DNA of 64,000 nucleotides, taken from assembly GCF_017502485.1 (NCBI RefSeq), contig NZ_JAFVUX010000016.1, positions 22,668-86,667 on the forward strand, given 5' to 3'. The stretch comes from Helicobacter sp. Lineage in GTDB: Bacteria; Campylobacterota; Campylobacteria; Campylobacterales; Helicobacteraceae. Position 1 is the first letter of the stretch; each line of letters starts with the position of its first letter. Of the stretch, positions 9,345-17,753 are shown piece after piece. Under the pieces are notes generated by a model. The model did not search any database and was not told the origin of the DNA. It worked only from the letters and a program-made list of their open reading frames with translations. A program made the position numbers and the translations under genes.

Positions 9345-11495
9345 CTATTGCTTAAGATTTAGTAGAGTATTTAGAATTTGATCGGAGGTTGTCACTGCTT
9401 TGGAGTTTGCTTGGAAGCCACGCTGCACGACAATAAGCTGTGTAAGCGAGCGACTCAAATCGACATTACTCATCTCAAGCTTAGAGCCAGAGACTCCTCC
9501 ACGACGACCTGTATTTGCCGCACCAATCATCGCTTGCCCAGAGTTCCCAGTTGAGGAAAACACATTGCCACCTTCAGCTTGAAGCCCCGTGTTGTTGGCA
9601 AAGTTTGCTAGAGCAACTTGTGCAAGAGCCAGCGTGCGACCATTACTAAAAGACCCTAGCAATGATCCCACTGAGTCAAAGCGTATATCCACTAAATCCC
9701 CTGCCCCATAGCCATCTTGCTCAATAGCATAAGTTTCTGACTGCTTATCCACGCTAGTAAGTCCACCAAACCCACCGGTAGAGCCAAACGATAGGCTTAG
9801 TCGCTGTGGAGCTATGGAGCCGTTTTTAGGATCAAATTGTAAAATAGGTGGATTCATACCTGCCAAACTTCCATCACTATTAAAGCGCAATCGCCCACCC
9901 TCAAAGATATTTGGACGCGTAGCAGAAGCCCCATAGATGACAGAAGGCTCTGGAACGATTGCTCTAAAGCTCCACTCCGCAGAGCCTGTTTTGACAAACT
10001 CAAAGCGGATTGTGTGTTTAGATCCTAGAGAGTCAAATAGCTCAATGGTTGTCGTGTGTGTAGCGTGGCTTAAGCGCGTAGTTGATACGGAAGCCCCACC
10101 CTCTAGTAGCGATGCTGTGTTTAAGCCACGCATAGTGTTTCTAAATAGCACATTAGTAGAAACTTGATCTGACCCATAGGAAGCGACGAATATTGACATA
10201 TTCTGCACTTCTTCATCACCATTATCCTGGTTTAGCATTTCAAACATACCAAACTTATTGATGGTAACAGACACAGAAGCAGTGGAGTCATTATATTCTT
10301 TATCTGGCTCCTTAATCATATTTGCATCATACTGCAAGAGCCTACGAAGCTCCTCTGTTGTCCTAAACTGCCCTGTTGACGAATCTGGAGACTCTGATCT
10401 AGTATAGCGATAGCGGAAAGAAGTGATGTCAGAATCCCCTTCGACAAAGTTTTCAAACGCACCCGTCCCACCTTTAGTAATAATGATATTCTTAGTCTTT
10501 TCATCACCATCCATTTCATTGCGATTGACAAGCTTTAGTAATTTACCCTCCATATACGCTTCTATCCCGGTCTTATCGCGCACACCATTGATAGCATTTT
10601 GTGCAGCTACAAGTGTAGACATCCCACTTAGTGCAGAATCATTGGAGAAAGAAATTTTTGCACCATTGATAGTGATAGAGCTATTTTCTTTAGTAGGAAC
10701 TACGCTGTTAATCATTTGAGCATTCTTATAACTCACCCAAATCCCTTGATTTTCTGTAAGTCCAAAGGCATCGCCATCTTGGTTGAAAAGCGCGCCCATA
10801 TCTTCTTGCATTTGCGTGAGATTTCCAGCAGAATCATAAAGTGGGTTGATCCCATCAGCGGGGGTCTTGCTTGTAGAATCTAACGCATAGATATTAGCAT
10901 TTTGGTCAGTGTGTCGCCCAGCATTTAGATTGGCTCGGAGCCTGATATTGGTTGAGGATCGCGCAGGCATTACCATATTTGGGTCGATTTGGATATTGCG
11001 AATAGGTCCTGTGCTATCAATATGATAGAACTCTTGCTCGCTCATTTTTGAGGCATTCTTCAAGTCATCTTTAAGCCAACCTTGCACAACATAGCCACCT
11101 GTTGTTACAAGATTTCCATCTGCATCGAAGAGAAAGCTTCCATCTCGCGTATAATTAAGCGTGATCCCTTTATCTGGGGAGATGACGAAAAACCCTTCTC
11201 CTTCAATTGCCATATCCGTTTTGACATCGGTATTTTGCGTGCTTCCTTGTGAAAAAACCTTTGTCGTAGCATTAATACCAACACCTAGTCCCACAGAGAA
11301 GTCATTCTGACCTCCAAGCCCCGTTTTATAGGGAGCAGTAGCAATAAGCTTTGTTTGAGAAAGCATATCGACAAACGAAGCACGAGAGTATTTAAACCCA
11401 ACCGTATTGACATTGGCAATATTGTTACTCTCAATATCCAAAGCAATTTGATGTGCCTGCATACCACTTACACCTGACCATAATGACCGTAGCAT
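9345..11495 (-). CDS. flgE: Flagellar hook protein FlgE
   Basis: Structural subunit of the flagellar hook, exported through the rod and polymerised beneath the cap. 716 aa, close to the size I recall for H. pylori FlgE. The N-terminus (MLRSLWSGVSGMQAHQIALD, then SNNIANVNTVGFKYSR) and the C-terminus (SNVDLSRSLTQLIVVQRGFQ) are the conserved coiled-coil D0 segments of rod/hook proteins. ATG 11495 is preferred over an upstream in-frame start because AAAGGA sits 5 nt before it and the family begins there. A sigma-54 promoter lies just upstream. Confidence 0.96.
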   Translation of the reverse strand: MLRSLWSGVSGMQAHQIALDIESNNIANVNTVGFKYSRASFVDMLSQTKLIATAPYKTGLGGQNDFSVGLGVGINATTKVFSQGSTQNTDVKTDMAIEGEGFFVISPDKGITLNYTRDGSFLFDADGNLVTTGGYVVQGWLKDDLKNASKMSEQEFYHIDSTGPIRNIQIDPNMVMPARSSTNIRLRANLNAGRHTDQNANIYALDSTSKTPADGINPLYDSAGNLTQMQEDMGALFNQDGDAFGLTENQGIWVSYKNAQMINSVVPTKENSSITINGAKISFSNDSALSGMSTLVAAQNAINGVRDKTGIEAYMEGKLLKLVNRNEMDGDEKTKNIIITKGGTGAFENFVEGDSDITSFRYRYTRSESPDSSTGQFRTTEELRRLLQYDANMIKEPDKEYNDSTASVSVTINKFGMFEMLNQDNGDEEVQNMSIFVASYGSDQVSTNVLFRNTMRGLNTASLLEGGASVSTTRLSHATHTTTIELFDSLGSKHTIRFEFVKTGSAEWSFRAIVPEPSVIYGASATRPNIFEGGRLRFNSDGSLAGMNPPILQFDPKNGSIAPQRLSLSFGSTGGFGGLTSVDKQSETYAIEQDGYGAGDLVDIRFDSVGSLLGSFSNGRTLALAQVALANFANNTGLQAEGGNVFSSTGNSGQAMIGAANTGRRGGVSGSKLEMSNVDLSRSLTQLIVVQRGFQANSKAVTTSDQILNTLLNLKQ

Positions 11496-11529
11496 TTTCA
11501 TCCTTTTTGGTGAATTTGCCAAATAAGAA

Positions 11530-11545
11530 AGCAAAAGTCATTCCA
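11530..11545 (-). promoter_or_regulatory. Sigma-54 (RpoN) promoter of flgE
   Basis: The minus strand reads TGGAATGACTTTTGCT, with the invariant GG and GC exactly 10 nt apart as in the -24/-12 consensus TGGCACG-N4-TTGCW. It lies 35 nt before the flgE ATG, a position consistent with its use. In Helicobacter, hook genes belong to the RpoN/FlgR class, which supports the call. Confidence 0.85.
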
Positions 11546-11620
11546 AAATGGAGTGGTATATCCACACACAATCACTCACTACCAAACCCCTAGGATCTAG
11601 GCGACAATCTACTCCATGCA

Positions 11621-11655
11621 AAGTCCTAGCCACTAGATTCTAGTAACTAGGACTT
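11621..11655. repeat. Long hairpin with an iterated word at its apex
   Basis: AAGTCCTAG (11621-11629) pairs with CTAGGACTT (11647-11655); inside, after a 2x2 internal loop, ACTAG pairs with CTAGT around ATT. The apex is the TAGATTCTA word. It lies between the capA-like stop and the flgE promoter; no T-run follows on the minus strand, so terminator function is uncertain. Confidence 0.75.
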
Positions 11656-11696
11656 ACTCCAAAAAGTAGCAGTAATTAGTGGTATCGCTATATATT

Positions 11697-12871
11697 TTAG
11701 CCTTTATAGTATAGTACATACTTTAGGTACAGTTCTTGGACAAAGCGATGAGTAGGGATATTGATATTGTGCAACAACAACGCCTGCCTTGACTCAAGAT
11801 ACCTAGTATGAAAAAATAAGCTTTTAATAAAAAGTTTAATATTAGTAAGCCAGCTATTATCCCTGCTAGGAAGCAAAAATATATACTCATAATACTTCAT
11901 ATACTGCGGATATGCTTGCGTAACGATCTCCATAATAGCCTGCTTATAGGCATACTCATCACGCAATATCGCATTAAGACTTTCCATACTCACACAAAGC
12001 CTACTAGAATCTATCTCCTCCAAACTTTCCCCTATCTGCTGGGAAAACACAAGCTCATAGCTAGCGATTTTACCCCTGTCAAACCTAAGCACAACACTTA
12101 GTCCCTGCAACTCTAGCGGATCGGTAATCACACGATTGTAGGAGAAAAAGAAATTCCCCAAGCTATAAAAAATCCTAGATTCTCGTCCATCTTTTGTCAA
12201 ATAGTCTTCATAACCTTGGATAATATGGGGATGATGAGCCACCACACAATCTGCCCCCATATCGCAAAACATTTTATAAAGCTCTCTAAATTGCGGCAGT
12301 GGCTGGGCTGCATTCTCTAGACCGGCATGGATCACAGCAATAACCACATCAACCTCCTTTTTAAGTGCTTGCAAATGTGCGACAAACTCCCAGCCAAAAC
12401 AATCAATATAGCCATACCCAGCTCCTAAAAATTCGCTACTAGAGTCCAGCATACCAAATTGCGACTCTGCGGCATTAACAAGGGCTATTTGTGTATCATT
12501 GATGGAATAAAAAAGTGTGGGGTTCTTAGAGTGTTTTGTAGTTTTGACGCCCGCATAAACAGCTTGAGATTCTAGGATTTGCTCTATACTTGCATCTATG
12601 CCAACTTCACCCCAATCTGCGATATGGTTATTTGCTAGCATAAAACCACTAAAGCCAGCTGCAACTAACTCGCTAATTGTTTCACCGTGTGTATGAAGCG
12701 ATGGTCCGGCTTTAAGCGTTGGAGTTACCCCCCCCCCCCCGTTTTTGACAAAATCGGGGCTTCTAAATTACAAAAACTAATATTGCTCCTAAGCTTTTCT
12801 TGCAATGCTTTATCGATAATAAAGCTACCATTCATCGCTACTACATCACCACAAAACATCATACCCTGCAT
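11697..12871 (-). CDS. CapA-family protein, phase-variable, out of frame here
   Basis: Predicted metallophosphatase-like protein of the CapA/PgsA (PGA_cap) family, linked elsewhere to poly-glutamate or surface polymer assembly. Translation starts at ATG 12871 (AAGGAG 12880-12885, 8-nt spacer) with MQGMMFCGDVVAMNG, the family's first metal motif, but a tract of 13 G leads into TAA (12727-12725) after 48 codons. The remaining frame (11697-12641 and upstream to the tract) carries MLANNHIADWG, an IHAG motif and GADCVVAHHPHIIQGYEDY. With 14 or 11 G the frame is open and the protein is about 391 aa. I read this as a contingency gene in the OFF state. Confidence 0.85.
12728..12740 (-). repeat. G13 homopolymeric tract (phase-variation switch)
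   Basis: Thirteen consecutive C on the plus strand, G on the coding strand, about 45 codons into the CapA-like gene. A change of +1 or -2 restores the frame. Tracts of this length are typical slipped-strand switches in Helicobacter and Campylobacter. Confidence 0.9.
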
Positions 12872-12943
12872 TTACTGCGCTCCTTAAAATCAATGGTAAG
12901 TATAAATTTTTTAGATTCTAGCTACCTAAATATTTGAGCTGGC

Positions 12944-12949
12944 ATTATA
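12944..12949 (-). promoter_or_regulatory. Possible -10 of the CapA-like gene
   Basis: A perfect TATAAT on the minus strand, about 73 nt before the ATG at 12871. The same A/T-rich palindromic stretch also reads TATAAT on the plus strand one base over, so direction is ambiguous. Confidence 0.4.
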
Positions 12950-12983
12950 ATATTTTTAAGAGAGAAATTATAAAAGCTTAGCT

Positions 12984-12989
12984 ACAATC
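12984..12989 (+). promoter_or_regulatory. Probable -10 of rpsB-tsf
   Basis: TACAAT in the context CTACAATCGCG, the same string as at the ssrA promoter. It would give a leader of about 130 nt before rpsB, long enough to hold a regulatory structure, though I recognise none. Confidence 0.5.
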
Positions 12990-13125
12990 GCGCCTGTCCT
13001 TTGTCAAGCCTTAATTAAACATAAGTGCTGTTCCAAAGAAATTCACACACGCCAATCCTTAATTTGTGTTGCAGATATTCTGTATAAGGGCGTGGAGGAC
13101 AAACCAAAACTACAAGGAGACTCCA

Positions 13126-13899
13126 ATGGTAACAATGAAAGACTTGCTTGAATGTGGCGTGCATTTTGGACACCAAACAAGACGATGGAATCCAAAAATG
13201 AAGCCTTTTATCTTTGGTGTGCGCAAAAATATCCACATCATTGATTTGCAAAAGACTATCCGCTACTTCCGCTACACTTATAATATCGTGCGCGATGCTG
13301 CAGCCGAGGGTAAGACAATCTTATTTGTCGGCACAAAAAAGCAAGCAAGCGAAACAATCAAAGAATGCGCAGAGAAAATCGGTGCACCCTATGTGAATTA
13401 CCGCTGGTTAGGCGGTATGCTTACTAACTTTAGCACCATTAAGCGCTCCGTACGCAAGCTAGAAATTATCGAAGAAATGGAAGAAAGTGGGCAAATAGAT
13501 CTGCTTACCAAGAAAGAAAAGCTTATGCTTTTGCGCAAGAAAGAAAAGCTTACACAATACCTTGGTGGTGTGCGACACTTGAAAAAAGTACCAGATATGC
13601 TCTTTGTCATTGATGTGGTGAAAGAAAAGATTGCCGTAGCTGAAGCCAGAAGACTTGGAATTCCCGTGGTTGCGCCACTTGATACAAACTGCGATCCAGA
13701 TAAAGTGGATTACCCTGTGCCGGGCAATGATGATGCTATCCGCTCTATCCAGCTTTTTTGCAAAGAAATTGCAGAAGCTATCATTGAAGGGCGTGAAATG
13801 AATGATACACAAGAGAGTCAAGAAGCTCAAGAAGATACACAAGAATCAACAAGTGAAGTGGAAAAACAAGCCGTGATTAATGAAGCTATGCAAGAGTAA
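13126..13899 (+). CDS. rpsB: 30S ribosomal protein S2
   Basis: Small-subunit protein S2. From ATG 13126 the product (257 aa) starts [25 protein letters not shown] and keeps the family landmarks [20 protein letters not shown], and [12 protein letters not shown] longer in-frame start at 13066 is rejected because AAGGAG (13114-13119) sits 6 nt before ATG 13126 and the family begins there. The last ~35 residues are an acidic Gln/Glu-rich tail with QE repeats. It is followed by tsf, the usual order. Confidence 0.97.
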   Translation: MVTMKDLLECGVHFGHQTRRWNPKMKPFIFGVRKNIHIIDLQKTIRYFRYTYNIVRDAAAEGKTILFVGTKKQASETIKECAEKIGAPYVNYRWLGGMLTNFSTIKRSVRKLEIIEEMEESGQIDLLTKKEKLMLLRKKEKLTQYLGGVRHLKKVPDMLFVIDVVKEKIAVAEARRLGIPVVAPLDTNCDPDKVDYPVPGNDDAIRSIQLFCKEIAEAIIEGREMNDTQESQEAQEDTQESTSEVEKQAVINEAMQE

Positions 13900-13952
13900 G
13901 AGTAGTCAAACATAGCATTAGCACTAAAGAAATATTAAGGTAAGGAGAAGAT

Positions 13953-15017
13953 ATGAGCGAGATTACTGCCCAGCTTGTCAAGCAGTTGCGCGAAATGACT
14001 GATGCAGGAATGATGGATTGCAAAAAAGCCCTAGTAGAAGTGCAAGGAGATTTGCAAAAAGCAGTAGAATATCTACGGGAAAAAGGCTTAAGCAAAGCTG
14101 CCAAAAAGGCAGATAGAATCGCTGCTGAAGGGATTATTTCCGTTAAGGTAGCAAGTGATTTTTCCCAAGCTTGTATGATTGAAGTCAATTCTGAAACAGA
14201 CTTTGTCGCCAAAAACGATGGATTTAAGGATTTAGTAGTCAAAACTAGCGAGCTTGTATTTACACATAATATTAGCGAGATAAGCGCACTAGAATCCTTA
14301 CATATAGAGAATCAAAGCTTTGATGAATACCTAAAAACACAAATCGCTAAGATCGGTGAAAACATTGTCGTGCGCAAAACCTATAGTATAAAAGCAAATC
14401 GAGGCACAATTGTCAATGGCTATGTCCATAGCAATGGGCGCGTGGGTGTAATTATCGCGCTAAGGGGTAACGAGACAAATACTCACAAGCTTGCCGAGCT
14501 TGCGCGCAATCTCTGCATGCACGCCGCTGCGATGAAGCCTGCACACATTGATTATAGTGGTTTTAGTGCAGACTTTTTGGAAAAGGAGCGCATAGCACTA
14601 ATTGCTGAAGTGGAGAAAGATAACGAAGAGCTGAAGCGACTAGGCAAACCTCTAAGAAATGTCCCCAAATACATCTCTCGCGCCCAGCTTACAGAATCCG
14701 TGCTAACAGAGCAAGAGCAGATTTTAAAAGAAGAGCTAAAAAAACAAGGTAAGCCTGAAGCCATTTGGGATAAGATTATCCCCGGGCAGTTAGATCGATT
14801 TATCGCGGATAATACGCTTGTTGATCAAAGACTTACATTGCTTGGGCAGTTTTTTGTAATGGATGATAAAAAGACCATTGCCCAAGTGCTTGCAGAGAAA
14901 TCTAAAGAATGGAACGACTCTATCGAGGTAGTAGAGTATGTGCGCTTCGAGCTTGGTGAGGGTATAGAGAAGAAGACTGAGGACTTTGCTGCCGAAGTCG
15001 CCGCCCAGATGCAATAA
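13953..15017 (+). CDS. tsf: Elongation factor Ts
   Basis: Nucleotide exchange factor for EF-Tu. The 354-aa protein begins with the UBA-like domain (LVKQLREMTDAGMMDCKKAL), then the TDFVAKND region that contacts EF-Tu, and has the longer core typical of epsilonproteobacteria. A strong AAGGAGAAG precedes the start, 53 nt after rpsB. Confidence 0.97.
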   Translation: MSEITAQLVKQLREMTDAGMMDCKKALVEVQGDLQKAVEYLREKGLSKAAKKADRIAAEGIISVKVASDFSQACMIEVNSETDFVAKNDGFKDLVVKTSELVFTHNISEISALESLHIENQSFDEYLKTQIAKIGENIVVRKTYSIKANRGTIVNGYVHSNGRVGVIIALRGNETNTHKLAELARNLCMHAAAMKPAHIDYSGFSADFLEKERIALIAEVEKDNEELKRLGKPLRNVPKYISRAQLTESVLTEQEQILKEELKKQGKPEAIWDKIIPGQLDRFIADNTLVDQRLTLLGQFFVMDDKKTIAQVLAEKSKEWNDSIEVVEYVRFELGEGIEKKTEDFAAEVAAQMQ

Positions 15018-15062
15018 GCCCCAAGCTTCTGCAATAAGGGTTTAAAAGCTGAGGCATAGCCG

Positions 15063-15689
15063 ATGATAAAGCTTGCGGTATTTGACTTTGACTCGACCTT
15101 GATGGATGGTGAGACAATCGACTTTTTAGCTAAGGAATATGGGGTTTGGCAGCAGGTTAGTAGCATTACTGAGCGTGCTATGAGTGGCGAGCTAGATTTC
15201 TTTGAGAGTTTAAATGAACGAGTGGCACTTTTAAAGGGTTTGCCACTTGAGCAAGCTAAGAGAGTTTGTCAAAATCTACCCCTTATGCAGGGCGCAGAAG
15301 AGTGTATAGAAGAGCTTAAAAATATGGGAGCAAAAGTCGTGTGTTTTAGTGGTGGATTTCACTTGGCCACGCGGTATTTTGCTAACAAGCTAGGGCTTCA
15401 CGCTGATTTTAGCAACATTCTACACACAAATGGCGGTTTCCTTAGCGGCAGAGTTGGGGGGGATATGATGTTTAGTAACTCTAAAGGCGATATGCTTAGA
15501 CGCCTCCAATCTCTGCTTAACACCACAAAGCAAGAAACAATTGCCATAGGTAATGGTGCGAATGATTGTAGTATGCTGGAGTGCGCAGGCTATGCAGTCG
15601 CCTTTTGTGCTAAGCCTATACTCAAGCAACACGCAAATATTATTATCGATGAAAAAGATTTACGCAAGATTCTCCCATATATTCACTAA
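15063..15689 (+). CDS. serB: Phosphoserine phosphatase
   Basis: HAD-superfamily enzyme that makes serine from phosphoserine. 208 aa with the nucleophile motif FDFDSTLMDGE (Asp8, Asp10), the second motif FSGGF, and GNGANDCSML with the metal-binding Asp. No N-terminal ACT domain, as in short Helicobacter SerB. A G7 run at about 15466-15472 lies inside the gene but the frame is intact. Confidence 0.93.
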   Translation: MIKLAVFDFDSTLMDGETIDFLAKEYGVWQQVSSITERAMSGELDFFESLNERVALLKGLPLEQAKRVCQNLPLMQGAEECIEELKNMGAKVVCFSGGFHLATRYFANKLGLHADFSNILHTNGGFLSGRVGGDMMFSNSKGDMLRRLQSLLNTTKQETIAIGNGANDCSMLECAGYAVAFCAKPILKQHANIIIDEKDLRKILPYIH

Positions 15690-15696
15690 GTAGCAT

Positions 15697-16575
15697 ATGA
15701 AAAAAATTTATATTGAGCTAAGTGATATTTGCCATCTTGCTTGCTCTTTTTGTCCAGCACAAAAGGGTGTGCGTGGCGCGATGTCACCCACAGTTTTTAC
15801 ACAAGCCCTGGATTATGCACTACCCTTATCGAATCGCATTGCCTTGCATATTTTAGGTGATCCTTGCGCACTGCCAAACCTTAGTCAATATCTTGCCATA
15901 ACGCGTGAAAAAGGTGCGCAAGTCGAGCTGGTAACAAGCGGGGTATTTTCTCATAAACATAGTCCCCAAACACTTCTAAGCCCCCCGATCTACCAGCTCT
16001 CTACCTCTCTAGAAGCTGGCATAGATAATGCTATATCTAGCTATGGCACAAAACTTACACCCCTACTTACACAGCATTTGCATAATCCCAACTGCTTCCT
16101 AAATCTTAGAATCCAAGACTCTAGCCTTTATCAGCGCCAGTCAATCCTATGCGACCTACTACGCCAAATTCTCCCAGATTCCATCTCCACCCCCACACAC
16201 AAAGCCTACCATCCAGCACTACACCACGCTTTAGCGTGCAATGATCTAAGCGCGCTTTTTGATGAGAAAGGGCGCATCCGCCTATGGAGTAGAGCATTTC
16301 TCATCAAAAAGACACATTTCACTTGGGCGGGATTTTGCAAAACATCTAGCACACAAAAATTCTGCCCAGCCCTAAAGGAGCAAATAGGCATTTTAAGTGA
16401 TGGCACAATCGTACCCTGCTGTATGGATACTCAAGGCTCAATCAATCTTGGCAATATCGCGCATATAAATTTACAAGAAGCTCTACGCTCTCCTAAAGCA
16501 ATAGCGATAAAAAATGGCTTTAAATATGGTAGAGCTATTGAGCCACTATGCCAACAGTGTGGCTTTACATCCTAG
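15697..16575 (+). CDS. Radical SAM/SPASM-type protein of unknown substrate
   Basis: 292 aa. CHLACSFC near the N-terminus (Cys12, Cys16, Cys19) is the CxxxCxxC site for the SAM-binding 4Fe-4S cluster. The C-terminal part is cysteine-rich (CPALKEQIGILSDGTIVPCC, then PLCQQCGF), like a SPASM or twitch auxiliary-cluster domain. It begins 8 nt after serB and may be cotranscribed. No precursor peptide or partner that would show a substrate is visible nearby. Its 3' end overlaps the convergent YgjP-like gene by 11 bp. Confidence 0.8.
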   Translation: MKKIYIELSDICHLACSFCPAQKGVRGAMSPTVFTQALDYALPLSNRIALHILGDPCALPNLSQYLAITREKGAQVELVTSGVFSHKHSPQTLLSPPIYQLSTSLEAGIDNAISSYGTKLTPLLTQHLHNPNCFLNLRIQDSSLYQRQSILCDLLRQILPDSISTPTHKAYHPALHHALACNDLSALFDEKGRIRLWSRAFLIKKTHFTWAGFCKTSSTQKFCPALKEQIGILSDGTIVPCCMDTQGSINLGNIAHINLQEALRSPKAIAIKNGFKYGRAIEPLCQQCGFTS

Positions 16576-17227
16576 TCTGCTCCAGTCTATCTAGTAGCGC
16601 ACTAAACAGTCCCCAACGACTTTTAAGCGATTTGCGCAAAGCTCTCCACCTTGGGCAATGCGCTCCTACAAGCTCCCAAAACTGCGCAGAATGATTGTTA
16701 TGCACAATATGTGCTAGCTCGTGAATTACCACATAATCAATTTCTTCTTGCGGGGCAAATACTAACAGAAGTGAAAAGCTTAGGCGATCTTTCGTGCAGC
16801 TCCCAAGGCGCGACATTGACTTACGCACAGCAAGCTTGCTAAAGCGCACTCCCATAGCATTGGCAAGCACATCTGTGCGTTGCATTAGATAAGTGTGTAG
16901 CATAGCACGCAGCTCCATAAGTGGCACAACTGGCACCCATTTACCAAAGAGCAAAATCTCATCGCAATGCTTTTGCAGTATCTCTAAAGTCTCCATCCTA
17001 GCTTGCATTAAGCGTATACATACATTATCAATCCACTCCTTGTGTGCTTGCATAAATGCCAAAATCGCCTCATTTGTAGTGTGGGGTGGGCAAGTGAGCT
17101 TGATGATAGGCTGGCTAGATTCTAGGCTTGGACGGACATTTATGCGCATATACTTGCTGGGCTTTTGGCATACCATAATGGCTCGCCCATCAAACACAAG
17201 CGATCTATGCGAGACATTTAGCTTCAT
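16565..17227 (-). CDS. YgjP-like (DUF45) metallopeptidase-domain protein
   Basis: 220-aa predicted zinc hydrolase. VIHELAHIVHNNHSAQFW contains HExxH with the downstream histidine (NNHSAQFW) typical of the YgjP/DUF45 group. KLAVRKSMSRLGSCTKDRLSFSLLLVFAP upstream matches the family's second conserved block. The biological substrate is not established for this family. It is a lone minus-strand gene between radical SAM and rplI. Confidence 0.85.
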   Translation of the reverse strand: MKLNVSHRSLVFDGRAIMVCQKPSKYMRINVRPSLESSQPIIKLTCPPHTTNEAILAFMQAHKEWIDNVCIRLMQARMETLEILQKHCDEILLFGKWVPVVPLMELRAMLHTYLMQRTDVLANAMGVRFSKLAVRKSMSRLGSCTKDRLSFSLLLVFAPQEEIDYVVIHELAHIVHNNHSAQFWELVGAHCPRWRALRKSLKSRWGLFSALLDRLEQTRM

Positions 17228-17263
17228 TTGCCACTCTTTAATATTGTTTAATCATATTCTAAG

Positions 17264-17272
17264 TGCTACAAT
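17264..17272 (+). promoter_or_regulatory. Extended -10 promoter of rplI
   Basis: TGC-TACAAT, an extended -10 box, 28 nt before the rplI ATG. Helicobacter sigma-80 promoters often rely on extended -10 boxes with a weak -35. Confidence 0.6.
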
Positions 17273-17300
17273 GCACACAGATTATATCCAAAGGAATCCT

Positions 17301-17744
17301 ATGAAAGTCTTATTGCTAGAAGATATCAAAGGACTTGGCAAAAAAGGTGAAATATGCGAAGTCAAAGATGGCTATGGGCAAAATTTCTTAATCGCTAAAA
17401 ATAAGGCAAAGCACGCTACCAATGAAGTCATCAACAAATACAAAGCCCAGCAAAGACACCAAGCCGAGCTAGAAGCCTTAGAGCTAGAGCAGCGCAAGCA
17501 ACTTGCCAAAAGTCTAGAATCTATTACGCTAACTTTGGAGAAAAAGGGCAATAATGGCGCGCTCTTTGGCTCCATTACTAAAGAAGAAGTAGCCACTGCC
17601 CTACAAGAAAAACACAAGCTCCACATCGACAAAAAAGAAATCGATATACAAACACCTATTAAGCATATTGGTGAGTTTGTGGTCATTGTCCGCCTTGGCT
17701 CTGGCATCACTGCCAATCTAGCCTTACAAGTTAAAGAGCTATAA
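17301..17744 (+). CDS. rplI: 50S ribosomal protein L9
   Basis: Large-subunit protein, 147 aa: N-terminal RNA-binding domain (MKVLLLEDIKGLGKKGE, VKDGYGQNFLI), a long connecting helix (about 45-75), and a C-terminal domain. ATG 17301 with AAAGGA just upstream is chosen over a much longer in-frame ORF that begins inside the opposite-strand gene. As I recall, hslV follows rplI in H. pylori; here an autotransporter follows after 9 nt. Confidence 0.96.
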   Translation: MKVLLLEDIKGLGKKGEICEVKDGYGQNFLIAKNKAKHATNEVINKYKAQQRHQAELEALELEQRKQLAKSLESITLTLEKKGNNGALFGSITKEEVATALQEKHKLHIDKKEIDIQTPIKHIGEFVVIVRLGSGITANLALQVKEL

Positions 17745-17753
17745 GACTTATTT

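Noticed and set aside
17372..17716. 114-codon frame opposite rplI
   Set aside because: Antisense shadow of a clear ribosomal protein gene with no support of its own.
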